Shown here: one piece after another, positions 52,652-61,425 of the stretch
Layout: each line of letters starts with the position of its first letter
Position numbering within the stretch: the stretch's first letter is position 1
DNA from: Candidatus Zhuqueibacterota bacterium
GTDB lineage: Bacteria; Zhuqueibacterota; Zhuqueibacteria; Residuimicrobiales; Krinioviventaceae
DNA: 64,000 nucleotides
Assembly: GCA_016928775.1 (NCBI GenBank)
Contig: JAFGKD010000100.1
Location: 62,001 to 126,000, forward strand
Direction: 5' to 3'
Program-made: the position numbers and the translations under genes
Notes under the pieces: generated by a model
Databases searched by the model: none
Told to the model about the DNA's origin: nothing
Seen by the model: the letters and a program-made list of their open reading frames with translations, nothing else

Positions 52652-55150
52652 ATGAAGAAAGATTTTATTGCACACCGCAGAGCTAAAGACGATAAAGAAC
52701 AATCTTTATGCACTCATCTTGTCAGAACGTCGGTTCTGTGCGGCAGATTTGCCGCAAAAATTGGATTGCAAGATGCTGGAAGGGCATTGGGGCTTCTTCA
52801 CGATTTTGGTAAAGCAAGTGTTGCTTTTGATAGATATATCAAATCTTCAACAGGAAAAATCGATCCAGATTCTGATGAATATGTTGATCCAATTGAGAAG
52901 AAAGGAAAAATTGATCATTCGAGCGCTGGTGCTCAGAAGATATTTCAAGATCTTTCCACGAAAGGCCCTGAAGGTAAAATAGCAGCAGAAGTATTGGCTC
53001 TCTGCATCGTATCGCATCACAGCGGATTGATTGACTGTCTTTTACCATCGGGCGAAGATAACTTTGGCAGAAGAATAAACAAATCAAGCGAAAAAACTCA
53101 TCTCGATGAAGCGCTTTCCTATCTTGCCGATGAGGAACAAAAAAAGTTGAACAATCTACTTTCGAGTGAGACTTTGATAAAGCAACTGGTTGAGAAGATG
53201 ATGGGGCTAAAAGAAAGCAACGATTCCAGGGAAACGCTGATGTTCAAATACGGACTGCTGATTAGATTTTTATTCAGTTGTCTTATTGACGCTGACCGAC
53301 TCAATACAGCTGATTTTGAATCTCCTCGAAACGCTCAAATCAGGAATTACGGAAAATATCATCCATGGGGTAATCTGATAGAACGGCTTAATACCAAACT
53401 CGTAGAGTTTGAGAACAAGAAAAATAAAAATGAAGTGGATGATGTACGCAACGATGTATCTCGGCAATGTTTTGTTTTTGCTACAAAGTCTAAAGGAATT
53501 TACCAATTGACTGTTCCAACAGGTGGAGGAAAAACACTCGCCAGTTTGCGATTCGCTTTGAACCATGCAGTGTTTCATAAAATGGATCGAGTTTTTTACA
53601 TTATTCCCTTTACCTCGATCATTGATCAAAATGCTGATGAAATAAGAAAAATCTTGGAAGACAGAGACGTACGCGGCAAATACCTCGACAAAGTGGTTCT
53701 CGAACACCATTCCAACCTGACACCAGCCGAAGAGAGCCGAAGGCAAAATCTTTTAGCGGAAAACTGGGATGCTCCCGTGGTGTTGACAACTCAGGTTCAA
53801 TTCCTGGAAGCGTTATTTGGCGCGGGGACGCGTGGTGCACGGCGAATGCATCAGCTGGCAAATTCAGTGATCATATTTGATGAAGTACAGACTATCCCCA
53901 TCAATATAATTCACATGTTGAATGTAGCTCTTCGTTTTCTTGTACAGGCTTGCGGCGCGACCGTTGTGCTTTGCACTGCTACCCAGCCTCCACTCGACAA
54001 AGTAGAAAATCCCTATCGCGCCCTTATCGTCAAACCGGAGCAGCGCATCATCCGGAATGAGAAAGAACTGTTTGAGCGGTTGAAGCGAGTCAATGTGTTC
54101 GACAATCGTAAACTTGACGGAGGGTGGAGCACCGAGGAAGTCGCTGCACTCGCGGCAGAACAATTGCAGGAAAAAGGAAGTGTTCTGGTCGTTGTCAATA
54201 CCAAGAAATCTGCTCGAGCTCTTTATCAAGCCGTTGCCGACCGGAAAATTGCAGGTGTGCATCTCTATCATCTCAGCACAAACATGTGCCCTGCTCATCG
54301 CCTGCATGTGCTCAATGAAATCAAAAAGAAATTGAAAGCCGATCAAAACAAACCTGTGATTTGCGTCAGCACTCAGCTCATCGAAGCGGGCGTGGACCTT
54401 GACTTTGGCGCGGTCATTCGTTATTTAGCAGGGCTGGATTCGATTGCACAATCAGCGGGACGCTGCAATCGTCACGGGAGACGCCAGGGTTTGGGGAATG
54501 TCTGGATAGTTAATCCGCAAAACGAAAACATTGGCAGATTAAAAGATATAGTTATCGGCGCCGATAAATCCCAGAGAGTTCTAGATGATTTCAAAGGCAA
54601 TCCCGATCTTATAGGTTTGGAGGCGATGGCAGCTTATTTTAGGCACTACTACTATGCACGGAAAGATGAGATGCGATATAAAGTGAACGCGAACGAAATC
54701 GGACACGATGATGATTTGTTCAACCTGCTTTCCACCAATACTCTTTCTGTGGCAGCTTATCAAAGGGTTCATAAAACCGCCCCGAAAATATTATTTCCGC
54801 AATCTTTCCAAAGCGCAGCAAGAGCATTTCGCGTGATTAACTCGCCGACGCAGGGCGTCATTGTTCAATATGGCGATGAAGGGAAAAAAATTGTCAATGA
54901 TCTTTGCAGCGCCATTGAACTGGAGAAGCAGTACAAACTTTTAAAAAAAGCGCAGAGATATTCCGTCAATTTGTTTTCGCATGAGTTCGACAAATTGCAT
55001 AAGGATGGGGTAATTCACGAAATTCAAAAGGAGAAAGGGCTAGGAATTTATTATTTACGTGAAGAATACTACAGCAAGGAGTTTGGTTGGAACGACGAAC
55101 CCGTCAAACTAATGGAAAACTATATTGTAAGTAATGGGAGGAATAAATGA
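52652..55150 (+). CDS. cas3: Cas3 nuclease-helicase, type I-C
   Basis: This 832-residue effector nuclease is recruited by Cascade to degrade target DNA. The N-terminal HD domain has His22 (CTHLVRT) and HD at residues 50-51 in GLLHDFGKAS. The superfamily 2 helicase follows: Walker A TVPTGGGKT at 287-295, FYIIPFTSIIDQ, the DExH-type box FDEVQTIP near 410, TATQPPL, ICVSTQLIEAGVDLDF and motif VI QSAGRCNRHGRR. Length fits I-C Cas3. The stop overlaps the cas5c start (ATGA at 55147-55150). It heads the cas operon. Confidence 0.95.
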   Translation: MKKDFIAHRRAKDDKEQSLCTHLVRTSVLCGRFAAKIGLQDAGRALGLLHDFGKASVAFDRYIKSSTGKIDPDSDEYVDPIEKKGKIDHSSAGAQKIFQDLSTKGPEGKIAAEVLALCIVSHHSGLIDCLLPSGEDNFGRRINKSSEKTHLDEALSYLADEEQKKLNNLLSSETLIKQLVEKMMGLKESNDSRETLMFKYGLLIRFLFSCLIDADRLNTADFESPRNAQIRNYGKYHPWGNLIERLNTKLVEFENKKNKNEVDDVRNDVSRQCFVFATKSKGIYQLTVPTGGGKTLASLRFALNHAVFHKMDRVFYIIPFTSIIDQNADEIRKILEDRDVRGKYLDKVVLEHHSNLTPAEESRRQNLLAENWDAPVVLTTQVQFLEALFGAGTRGARRMHQLANSVIIFDEVQTIPINIIHMLNVALRFLVQACGATVVLCTATQPPLDKVENPYRALIVKPEQRIIRNEKELFERLKRVNVFDNRKLDGGWSTEEVAALAAEQLQEKGSVLVVVNTKKSARALYQAVADRKIAGVHLYHLSTNMCPAHRLHVLNEIKKKLKADQNKPVICVSTQLIEAGVDLDFGAVIRYLAGLDSIAQSAGRCNRHGRRQGLGNVWIVNPQNENIGRLKDIVIGADKSQRVLDDFKGNPDLIGLEAMAAYFRHYYYARKDEMRYKVNANEIGHDDDLFNLLSTNTLSVAAYQRVHKTAPKILFPQSFQSAARAFRVINSPTQGVIVQYGDEGKKIVNDLCSAIELEKQYKLLKKAQRYSVNLFSHEFDKLHKDGVIHEIQKEKGLGIYYLREEYYSKEFGWNDEPVKLMENYIVSNGRNK

Positions 55151-55875
55151 AGTATCCCAATACGGTTGAGTTCAAGGTGTGGGGCAAGTACGCCCTGTTC
55201 ACCGATCCGCTGACCAAGATTGGCGGCGAAAAATACTCGTATCAGATTCCCACCTACGAAGCGCTGAAGGGAATTCTGAGTTCGGTGTATTGGAAACCGA
55301 CTTTTATATGGGTAATCGACAAGGTCAGGGTGATGAAACGCATCAAAACCCAAACCCGCAGTGCTAAACCCATCAGATATTACAGCGACGCCAATGACCT
55401 TGCGATCTACACCTATCTTTCTGATGTCGAGTATCAGGTGCAGGCGCATTTTGAGTGGAACGAAAATCGAAATGATTTGGCGCAGGATCGTAACGAAAAC
55501 AAGCACTACTTTGTTGCCAAACGTATGATCGAACGCGGCGGCAGGCGTGACGTGTTTCTTGGCACGCGGGAGTGCCAGGGTTATGTCGAAGAGTGCACAT
55601 TTGGTGAAGATGAAGGCTACTATGACGGCTATGGCGAATTCGATGCCTTCGGTTTGATGTTCCACGGTTTCGATTATCCCGATGAAGCCAACAAGGACGA
55701 ATTCTGGGCGCGCTTCTGGCGTCCGAAAATGCAGAATGGAGTGATTGAATTCTCTCACCCTGAAGACAAATCGCTTATCCGCAAGTTCGTACGCCCGATG
55801 ACTGCCGAGCCACCTACTACGAGCGGTTTTATGGAAGAAGGCTTGCTCGCAGGGTACGAAGAAGGGAGGATATGA
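55147..55875 (+). CDS. cas5c: Cas5c (Cas5d), type I-C processing and Cascade subunit
   Basis: In type I-C systems this subunit replaces Cas6: it cuts the repeat RNA and stays bound to the 5' handle of the crRNA. The 242-residue protein shows the RAMP start YPNTVEFKVWGKYALFTDPLTKIGGEKYSYQIPTYEALKGIL split over strands, then YLSDVEYQVQAHFEWN, RGGRRDVFLGTRECQGYVE and GLMFHGFDYPDE, all typical of Cas5d. It overlaps cas3 by four bases and is followed by cas8c after one base. Confidence 0.95.
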   Translation: MKYPNTVEFKVWGKYALFTDPLTKIGGEKYSYQIPTYEALKGILSSVYWKPTFIWVIDKVRVMKRIKTQTRSAKPIRYYSDANDLAIYTYLSDVEYQVQAHFEWNENRNDLAQDRNENKHYFVAKRMIERGGRRDVFLGTRECQGYVEECTFGEDEGYYDGYGEFDAFGLMFHGFDYPDEANKDEFWARFWRPKMQNGVIEFSHPEDKSLIRKFVRPMTAEPPTTSGFMEEGLLAGYEEGRI

Positions 55876-55876
55876 G

Positions 55877-57844
55877 ATGGGTTGGATTCAAAAATTGGCC
55901 GCGACTTACGATAACAGTCAAGCAAAGATCGGTTATGCTGAACAAGAGAAGCAAAGACCCCTTTTGCCGATTTGTCACATAACGACACAGGCACATATAG
56001 AAATAGCTATTGATGTTGAAGGTAATTTCCGCAGAGCGCGTATTGTCACAGAAAAATCTGATTCGACTACAATTATTCCATGCACCGAGGGTTCTGGAAG
56101 CAGGGCTGGAAGCAAACCTGAAAATCACTCTCTTTGCGATAAGCTCCAATATGTGGCAGGAGATTTTGTAGAATATGGAGGTACCGTGACTTCTGGATTT
56201 TCCAAAGATCCTGAAGAACCATATCGCAATTTTGTAAATACTCTTGCTCCTTGGTGCGATTCAGAATTCGGTCATGCTAAAGCACGTGCTGTATTGAAGT
56301 ATATAAAGAAAAAGAAGGTGGTCGAGGATTTAGTTAAACATAAAATACTTATTATTGGCGCTGATGGAAAGTTTGCACGCAAAGAAGACCTCAAAAGAGA
56401 AAAAAATGTCAAAGACATATTCTCTGTCATCGATCCACAAGAGAATGCTTTTGTTCGTTGGGTAGTTGAGACTTTTGGCGAAAGCGAAAGCATGCTCTGG
56501 CGGGATAAATCTTTGTGGGATAGTTGGACAAAGTACTACTTGAGCGAGAGAAAAGAAAAATCTTTTTGCTACGTTACTGGAAAAGACCAAGTTCTCACAA
56601 CCAATCACCCAAAGTATATCCGCAGGGAAGGTGATGGCGCAAAACTTATCTCTGCCAACGATACAAGTGGCTTTACATTTAGAGGACGGTTTATCACACA
56701 CGCACAAGCTTGCGGAGTCTCTCTTGAGACATCTCACAAATCACACTATGCTTTGCAGTGGCTTATTAGCAAACAAGGTTACAACAGAAATGAGCTTGCG
56801 ATCGTCGCATGGGCAACTTCGGGCGCGCCGGTTCCGCAACCCACTGACAGCGCCCAATTCTTGCTTTGGGGTGACGCACCATCCGAGGAAGAAGTGAATG
56901 TCTATACCGCTCAAGAGATCGGCATTCAAATCAAAAAAAGAATCGCGGGTTATGGCAAAGCGCTCAAGAAAATCGATGATGTTATCGTCATGGCATTTGA
57001 CTCTGCCACGACAGGACGGATGGCAATCACCTATTATCGGGATTTGAAAGGTTCCGATTACCTGAAAAGAATAGACGACTGGCACGAGTCCTGTGCCTGG
57101 CGGCACACTTATCACGCTATTGAGGAAAGGGACGAAAAGGGGAGAATTAAAAAACGTTATATCCCATTCTACGGTGCACCTACGCCTGCCGACATTGCTG
57201 AAGCAGCGTATGCCACAAACCGGAATGGCAAAGCTGAATTAGATGAAAAGCTTTTAAAAGCCACAATAAAACGCCTACTTCCCTGCATTGTGGATGGTCA
57301 GCCGCTCCCGCGCGACATAGCGGAATCAGTGGTCAGGCGCACATCAAACAGAATTGCCCTGGAAAAATGGCAATGGGAAAAAGCTCTAACTATTGCCTGC
57401 GCGTTATTTAGAAAATTCAAGCAAGGAAAGGAGAAATACAAAATGTCACTGGATGAAAGTCGAAAGACAAGAGATTATCTCTATGGAAGGCTGCTTGCGA
57501 TTGCGGATGTTCTGGAAGAACGGGCGCTTTCCAAAGCTGAACAGAACCGTCCGACGAACGCCGCGCGATATATGCAGCAATTCTCTCAGCGTCCTTTCCG
57601 CACCTGGAAGCAAATTCACGACTTGCTTGCACCATACATCATGCGCCTTGGCGGCAAAGCCTATTACTACAAGAACCTGATTGCAGAAGTGGAAGGCTTG
57701 TTTGATACAGAAGATTTTCTCAGCCCCAAACCGCTGACGGGCGAATATCTTCTCGGATACTACTGCCAGCGGCAGAGACTATGGGAAAAGAAAGACAAGT
57801 CAACTTCTGAGGAAGAAAATATTGACGAAACTTTAGAACAATAA
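55877..57844 (+). CDS. cas8c: Cas8c (Csd1), type I-C large subunit
   Basis: This 655-residue large subunit recognises the PAM and stabilises the I-C Cascade complex. The start WIQKLAATYDNSQAKIGYAE is typical of Csd1. Family blocks: SEFGHAKARAVLKYIKKK, FCYVTGKDQVLTTNHPKYIR, NDTSGFTFRGRF, HYALQWLISKQGY and MAFDSATTGRMAITYYRDL. The C-terminal helical part, from Met523, is also expected to be made as a separate Cas11c (see next entry). Normal family length is 550-650, so this is at the upper end. Confidence 0.93.
   Translation: MGWIQKLAATYDNSQAKIGYAEQEKQRPLLPICHITTQAHIEIAIDVEGNFRRARIVTEKSDSTTIIPCTEGSGSRAGSKPENHSLCDKLQYVAGDFVEYGGTVTSGFSKDPEEPYRNFVNTLAPWCDSEFGHAKARAVLKYIKKKKVVEDLVKHKILIIGADGKFARKEDLKREKNVKDIFSVIDPQENAFVRWVVETFGESESMLWRDKSLWDSWTKYYLSERKEKSFCYVTGKDQVLTTNHPKYIRREGDGAKLISANDTSGFTFRGRFITHAQACGVSLETSHKSHYALQWLISKQGYNRNELAIVAWATSGAPVPQPTDSAQFLLWGDAPSEEEVNVYTAQEIGIQIKKRIAGYGKALKKIDDVIVMAFDSATTGRMAITYYRDLKGSDYLKRIDDWHESCAWRHTYHAIEERDEKGRIKKRYIPFYGAPTPADIAEAAYATNRNGKAELDEKLLKATIKRLLPCIVDGQPLPRDIAESVVRRTSNRIALEKWQWEKALTIACALFRKFKQGKEKYKMSLDESRKTRDYLYGRLLAIADVLEERALSKAEQNRPTNAARYMQQFSQRPFRTWKQIHDLLAPYIMRLGGKAYYYKNLIAEVEGLFDTEDFLSPKPLTGEYLLGYYCQRQRLWEKKDKSTSEEENIDETLEQ
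57427..57445 (+). promoter_or_regulatory. Internal ribosome binding site and start for Cas11c
   Basis: Inside cas8c, AAAGGAG (57427-57433) lies nine bases before an in-frame ATG (57443, Met523). This placement near the start of the C-terminal helical domain matches the hidden small-subunit start known from type I-C, I-B and I-D systems. Confidence 0.75.
57443..57844 (+). CDS. cas11c: Cas11c small subunit, internal product of cas8c
   Basis: This 133-residue product is read from an internal start in the same frame as cas8c. It begins MSLDESRKTRDYLYGRLLAIAD, is strongly helical, and contains NAARYMQQFSQRPFRTWKQI and YYYKNLIAEVEGLF. Several copies of such a subunit form the inner belly of the I-C Cascade in characterised systems (established for the family by work on internal translation of cas8 genes). 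The start carries a strong ribosome site. Expression here is inferred. Confidence 0.75.
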   Translation: MSLDESRKTRDYLYGRLLAIADVLEERALSKAEQNRPTNAARYMQQFSQRPFRTWKQIHDLLAPYIMRLGGKAYYYKNLIAEVEGLFDTEDFLSPKPLTGEYLLGYYCQRQRLWEKKDKSTSEEENIDETLEQ

Positions 57845-57875
57845 TTGCAAACTTGTATTCAAAGGAGAATTTGTC

Positions 57876-58790
57876 ATGTCTACGCTGTCAAAAAAAATTG
57901 ATTTTGCGGTGATTATATCCGTCAGCAACGCCAATCCCAACGGAGATCCTCTCAACGGCAACCGGCCGCGTGTCACATACGATGGCTTTGGCGAGCTTTC
58001 AGATGTATGTATCAAACGTAAAATTCGCAATCGTTTGATGGAAATGGGACAGTCCATATTTGTGCAATCCGATGATCGCCGCATGGATGACTACCGAAGC
58101 CTGCGCGCCCGCGCCGAGGGTGTACTGAAAGACGTTGATATGAAAGATGACAAGAAATTTCGCGAAGCTGCCTGTCAGCAATGGTTTGATGTCCGCGCTT
58201 TCGGACAGGTCTTTGCTTACAGCGGCGGTAAAAAGGGCGGCAAGAAGAAAGGCGAAGAAGAAGGCGGCGATGCCTCAGGCGTCTCTATCGGTATTCGTGG
58301 CCCCGTATCCGTTCATCCCGCATTTTCCGTCGCTCCTGTGCTTGAACGTGTTTCCAGCCTTCAAATTACCAAAAGTGTCAGCGGCGAAGGCGATGGCCCT
58401 AAGCGCGCTTCTGACACAATGGGCATGAAGCATCGAGTAGATCATGGGATTTATGTATTTTATGGCAGCATAAACTCGCAACTCGCAAGTAAGACTGGAT
58501 TTTCTGATGATGATGCAAGAGCTATTAAAGAAGCGTTAAGAACATTGTTTTTAAATGACGCTTCCTCAGCGCGTCCGGAAGGAAGCATGGAAGTACAAAA
58601 AGTTTACTGGTGGCAGCATAATTCTCCCCATGGACAGTATTCCTCGGCTAAAGTTCACCGTGCTGTTAGAGATAAAGTAAAAGTTAAAAATGATGAGCCA
58701 ACATCTATCGCAGATTATTATCTTCCTAACGAGCCTGAGATCAATGCTGAACTGCCTGGATTAAATGTGGAGTTGATTAAAGGCGAATAA
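57876..58790 (+). CDS. cas7c: Cas7c (Csd2), type I-C backbone subunit
   Basis: This 304-residue RAMP protein forms the filament that holds the crRNA spacer. It starts SKKIDFAVIISVSNANPNGDPLNGNRPR, a Cas7 hallmark, followed by DVCIKRKIRNRLMEMGQSI, FDVRAFGQVFAYSGG, GVSIGIRGPVSVHPAFSVAP and MGMKHRVDHGIYVFYGSIN. A lysine/glycine/glutamate-rich stretch (residues about 119-133, KKGGKKKGEEEGGDA) inserted after AYSGG is not usual in the family and would lie on a surface loop. The start has AAAGGAG eight bases upstream. It is followed by the four-helix bundle gene after 39 bases. Confidence 0.94.
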   Translation: MSTLSKKIDFAVIISVSNANPNGDPLNGNRPRVTYDGFGELSDVCIKRKIRNRLMEMGQSIFVQSDDRRMDDYRSLRARAEGVLKDVDMKDDKKFREAACQQWFDVRAFGQVFAYSGGKKGGKKKGEEEGGDASGVSIGIRGPVSVHPAFSVAPVLERVSSLQITKSVSGEGDGPKRASDTMGMKHRVDHGIYVFYGSINSQLASKTGFSDDDARAIKEALRTLFLNDASSARPEGSMEVQKVYWWQHNSPHGQYSSAKVHRAVRDKVKVKNDEPTSIADYYLPNEPEINAELPGLNVELIKGE

Positions 58791-58829
58791 ATAAAAAACC
58801 CAAAAACTGCTTCAAAGAAAGACCACAAC

Positions 58830-59414
58830 ATGTCACAAGACAAGAAAAACGCCGAAAGCCCGCGGATCATCCCTCCACACGGAGGTTATCGAAATCTCAA
58901 GTCATTTCAAATGGCTGAAATTGTTTATGATGCAACCGTCTTCTTCTGCGAAAAGTTTATTGATCGCTTTTCTCGAACCCGCGATCAAATGATCCAGGCA
59001 GCCCGCAGCGGCAGACAGAATATTGCGGAGGGCAGTATGGCTTCGGGGACCTCAAAAAAAACGGAATTAAAGCTGGTTGGTGTGGCACGCGCCAGCCTTG
59101 AGGAGTTGCTGATAGATTACCAGGATTTTCTGCGGCAGCGCGGACTCCTCCTCTGGGAAAAAGATGATCCACGGATTGTCAAAATAAGGAAACTCTGCTA
59201 TCAAAGCAATAGGTCATACTTGACGTACAAGCCTTATTTTGAGGATTCGCCCCCAGAAGTAGCTGCCAATACTGCAATTTGTTTAATTCACCAAACCAAT
59301 TATTTGCTTGATCAGCAATTGCGTTCTTTGGAACAGCAATTTTTGCAAAACGGTGGTTTCACAGAACGGCTATACCAAGCAAGAATTGAAATGCGCAAAC
59401 GGAAAAGACCATGA
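58830..59414 (+). CDS. Four-helix bundle (suffix-type) protein embedded in cas operon
   Basis: This 194-residue protein belongs to the S23/four-helix bundle family. The core has QMAEIVYDATVFFCEKFI, then DQMIQAARSGRQNIAEGSMAS, which matches the S-x-x-NIAEG signature, and KKTELKLVGVARASLEELL. The C-terminal 75 residues (from about 120) form an extra helical suffix. It sits between cas7c and cas4, and its stop overlaps the cas4 start (ATGA at 59411-59414), so translation is coupled to the adaptation genes. Unlike the copy at 38520 no complementary arms flank it. It is not a known I-C component; the role is unknown. The start ATG 58830 lacks a strong ribosome site. Confidence 0.85.
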   Translation: MSQDKKNAESPRIIPPHGGYRNLKSFQMAEIVYDATVFFCEKFIDRFSRTRDQMIQAARSGRQNIAEGSMASGTSKKTELKLVGVARASLEELLIDYQDFLRQRGLLLWEKDDPRIVKIRKLCYQSNRSYLTYKPYFEDSPPEVAANTAICLIHQTNYLLDQQLRSLEQQFLQNGGFTERLYQARIEMRKRKRP

Positions 59415-60091
59415 GCTTTGATAATGACGACACCTATCTCCCCATATCGGCGCTGCAGCATTTTGTCTTTTGCCGCCGTCAGTGCGCGCTCATTCATATC
59501 GAGCGCCAATGGCAGGAAAACGTCCTCACCGCGCGCGGCCGTATCGAACATAACCGCGTGCACGAAGGCTATAAAGAAGTACGGCGCGGCCGTCGACAAT
59601 TGTCCGGACTGCATATCCGCTCGGAAAAATTGTCTTTGCAGGGCCAGCTCGACGTGCTTGAACTGGAATCGCTTGATGCCAGAGCAGAGGATAATTTGTC
59701 CATATTTGGTGTTCAGGGTATGTGGGACATCTATCCCGTTGAATTCAAACACGGTCAATCCAAACAAAATGACTGTGATCGTGTGCAACTGTGCGCTCAG
59801 GCCTTGTGTCTGGAAGAAATGACCGGCCTGTCCGTTTGCTCGGCATCACTCTTTTACCATCGCATCCGCAAAAGGGAAGATGTTTTGCTCGATGACTCAC
59901 TTCGACAAAAAACCATTCGTATTGCTCGGGAATTCCATGCTCTGTTTGATTCAGGCATCACGCCGGCTCCGGTCTATGGCTCCTGGTGTAAAGCATGTTC
60001 AATGCTGCACGTCTGTTTGCCCAAGAAAATGGGAAAACGAACATCTGCCTATCGACAGCTTTTGTTCACCCAGCAAGAGGTGACTGAATGA
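59411..60091 (+). CDS. cas4: Cas4 exonuclease, type I-C
   Basis: This 226-residue PD-(D/E)xK nuclease with a Fe-S cluster helps Cas1-Cas2 select and trim prespacers next to the right PAM. Cysteine ligands: FVFCRRQCALIHIE near residue 20 and CKACSMLHVC near residue 195-205. The nuclease core shows QGQLDVLEL and YPVEFKHGQSKQNDCD, with the catalytic E-x-K in VEFKHG. HVHEGY-like NRVHEGYKEVRRG follows the first cysteine. The start overlaps the four-helix gene and the end overlaps cas1 by four bases. Confidence 0.94.
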   Translation: MSFDNDDTYLPISALQHFVFCRRQCALIHIERQWQENVLTARGRIEHNRVHEGYKEVRRGRRQLSGLHIRSEKLSLQGQLDVLELESLDARAEDNLSIFGVQGMWDIYPVEFKHGQSKQNDCDRVQLCAQALCLEEMTGLSVCSASLFYHRIRKREDVLLDDSLRQKTIRIAREFHALFDSGITPAPVYGSWCKACSMLHVCLPKKMGKRTSAYRQLLFTQQEVTE

Positions 60092-61119
60092 AATCAACAC
60101 CCAATACGCTCTATGTCACGCAGCAAGAGTGTCATCTGACCAAAGAGGGTGAAACGATCATTGTCAAAAAGGACAAGGAGAAAATTCTGCAACTGCCGAT
60201 TCACACCATCGGTCACATTGTCTGCTTTGGCTTTACGATTTATGTTTCCTCGCCACTGATGGCTTTTTGCGCGGAAAAAAGCGTCAGCATCACCTGGCTG
60301 ACGGAAACCGGAAAATTCCTTGGACGCGTTGAAGGAGCGATCAAAGGCAATGTCCTGCTCCGCCGAACACAATACAGATGGGCGGATGATGTCAATCGAT
60401 CTCGCAAAATTGCTCAATGTGTTATCGCGGCAAAACTCAATAACAGCCGCATGAATTTGCAGCGTTTTCTGCGCAATCGTTCGGGAAATGCGCAAACGGA
60501 AGCCGTTCAAAACGCTATTGATAAACTGGGTCGTTTAATCAATCAGGTAGAAGCATGTCGCTCTATGGATAACCTGCGCGGCATTGAAGGTGAAGCAGCC
60601 GGCCTTTATTTTGCTGTCTTTGACCATTTGATTTTGCATCAAAAAGAACTATTCCGTTTTAACGGCCGTAACAGACGTCCGCCCAGAGATCCGGTCAATG
60701 CGCTGCTTTCTTTCGCCTATACACTGGTGACGCTCGATATTCGTTCGGCGCTTGAAACGGTCGGTTTGGATCCTTATGTAGGGTTCCTGCATGTTGATCG
60801 TCCCGGCCGTCCGAGTCTGGCGCTTGATCTTGTCGAAGAACTGCGGGCGCCGTTAGCTGACCGCCTCGTTCTCAATCTGATCAACCTGAAACAAGTGCAG
60901 GCTGAACATTTTGAGATTCTTGGAACAGAAGTGAACATGACGCCTGAATGCCGAAAAATCCTGATAAGCGCCTATCAAAATCGAAAAAAGGACGTCATAA
61001 GACATCCGTTTCTTGATGAAAAAATGGAGATCGGCATTCTGATTCAGACGCAAGCGCTCTTGTTATCAAGACACATCCGGGGCGATCTTGATATCTACCC
61101 GGCTTTGGTCTGGAGATAG
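60088..61119 (+). CDS. cas1: Cas1 integrase, type I-C
   Basis: This 343-residue integrase joins new spacers into the array with Cas2. The N-terminal beta domain is followed by the catalytic helical domain: the metal-binding glutamate is in RGIEGEAAGLYFAVF, and the histidine/aspartate pair in GFLHVDRPGRPSLALDLVEE. RNRRPPRDPVNALLSFAYTL is the usual connecting block. It begins with an ATGA overlap with cas4 and is followed by cas2 after 15 bases. Length is typical. Confidence 0.96.
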   Translation: MKSTPNTLYVTQQECHLTKEGETIIVKKDKEKILQLPIHTIGHIVCFGFTIYVSSPLMAFCAEKSVSITWLTETGKFLGRVEGAIKGNVLLRRTQYRWADDVNRSRKIAQCVIAAKLNNSRMNLQRFLRNRSGNAQTEAVQNAIDKLGRLINQVEACRSMDNLRGIEGEAAGLYFAVFDHLILHQKELFRFNGRNRRPPRDPVNALLSFAYTLVTLDIRSALETVGLDPYVGFLHVDRPGRPSLALDLVEELRAPLADRLVLNLINLKQVQAEHFEILGTEVNMTPECRKILISAYQNRKKDVIRHPFLDEKMEIGILIQTQALLLSRHIRGDLDIYPALVWR

Positions 61120-61134
61120 AAAGGACATTTTATC

Positions 61135-61425
61135 ATGATGGTCTTGGTTTGTTACGATGTTGAAACAGTAAAGGCTGGTGGTCAAAAGCGATTAAGCCAT
61201 ATAGCCAAAACATGTAAAAATTTTGGTCAGCGGGTGCAGAATTCTGTTTTTGAATGCAAAGTTGCACCGGAGCAATGGGAAAACTTGAAATCGAAATTGT
61301 TGACGATATACAAACCGGAAGCCGACAGTCTGCGATTTTACTTTTTAGGTGCAAACTGGCAGAATCGTGTGGAGCATCACGGTGCAAAAAAAGGTTATAA
61401 TCCGGATGGTACGATAATTGTTTGA
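61135..61425 (+). CDS. cas2: Cas2, type I-C
   Basis: This 96-residue ferredoxin-fold protein forms the dimer core of the Cas1-Cas2 integration complex. It starts MMVLVCYDVETV, where Asp after Tyr is the conserved acidic position, then KRLSHIAKTCKNFGQRVQNSVFEC, a clear family signature. A second start at ATG 61138 is possible. It is the last cas gene; a hairpin and the array leader follow. Confidence 0.95.
   Translation: MMVLVCYDVETVKAGGQKRLSHIAKTCKNFGQRVQNSVFECKVAPEQWENLKSKLLTIYKPEADSLRFYFLGANWQNRVEHHGAKKGYNPDGTIIV

Noticed and set aside
55120..55758. 212-residue minus-strand ORF opposite cas5c
   Set aside because: It is a shadow of cas5c; the plus strand has family motifs and operon coupling.
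52652..61425. Considered whether the cas locus is subtype I-B or I-E
   Set aside because: No cas6 or cse genes are present; Cas5d, Csd1, Csd2 and the ATTGAAAC-ending 32-base repeat identify type I-C.
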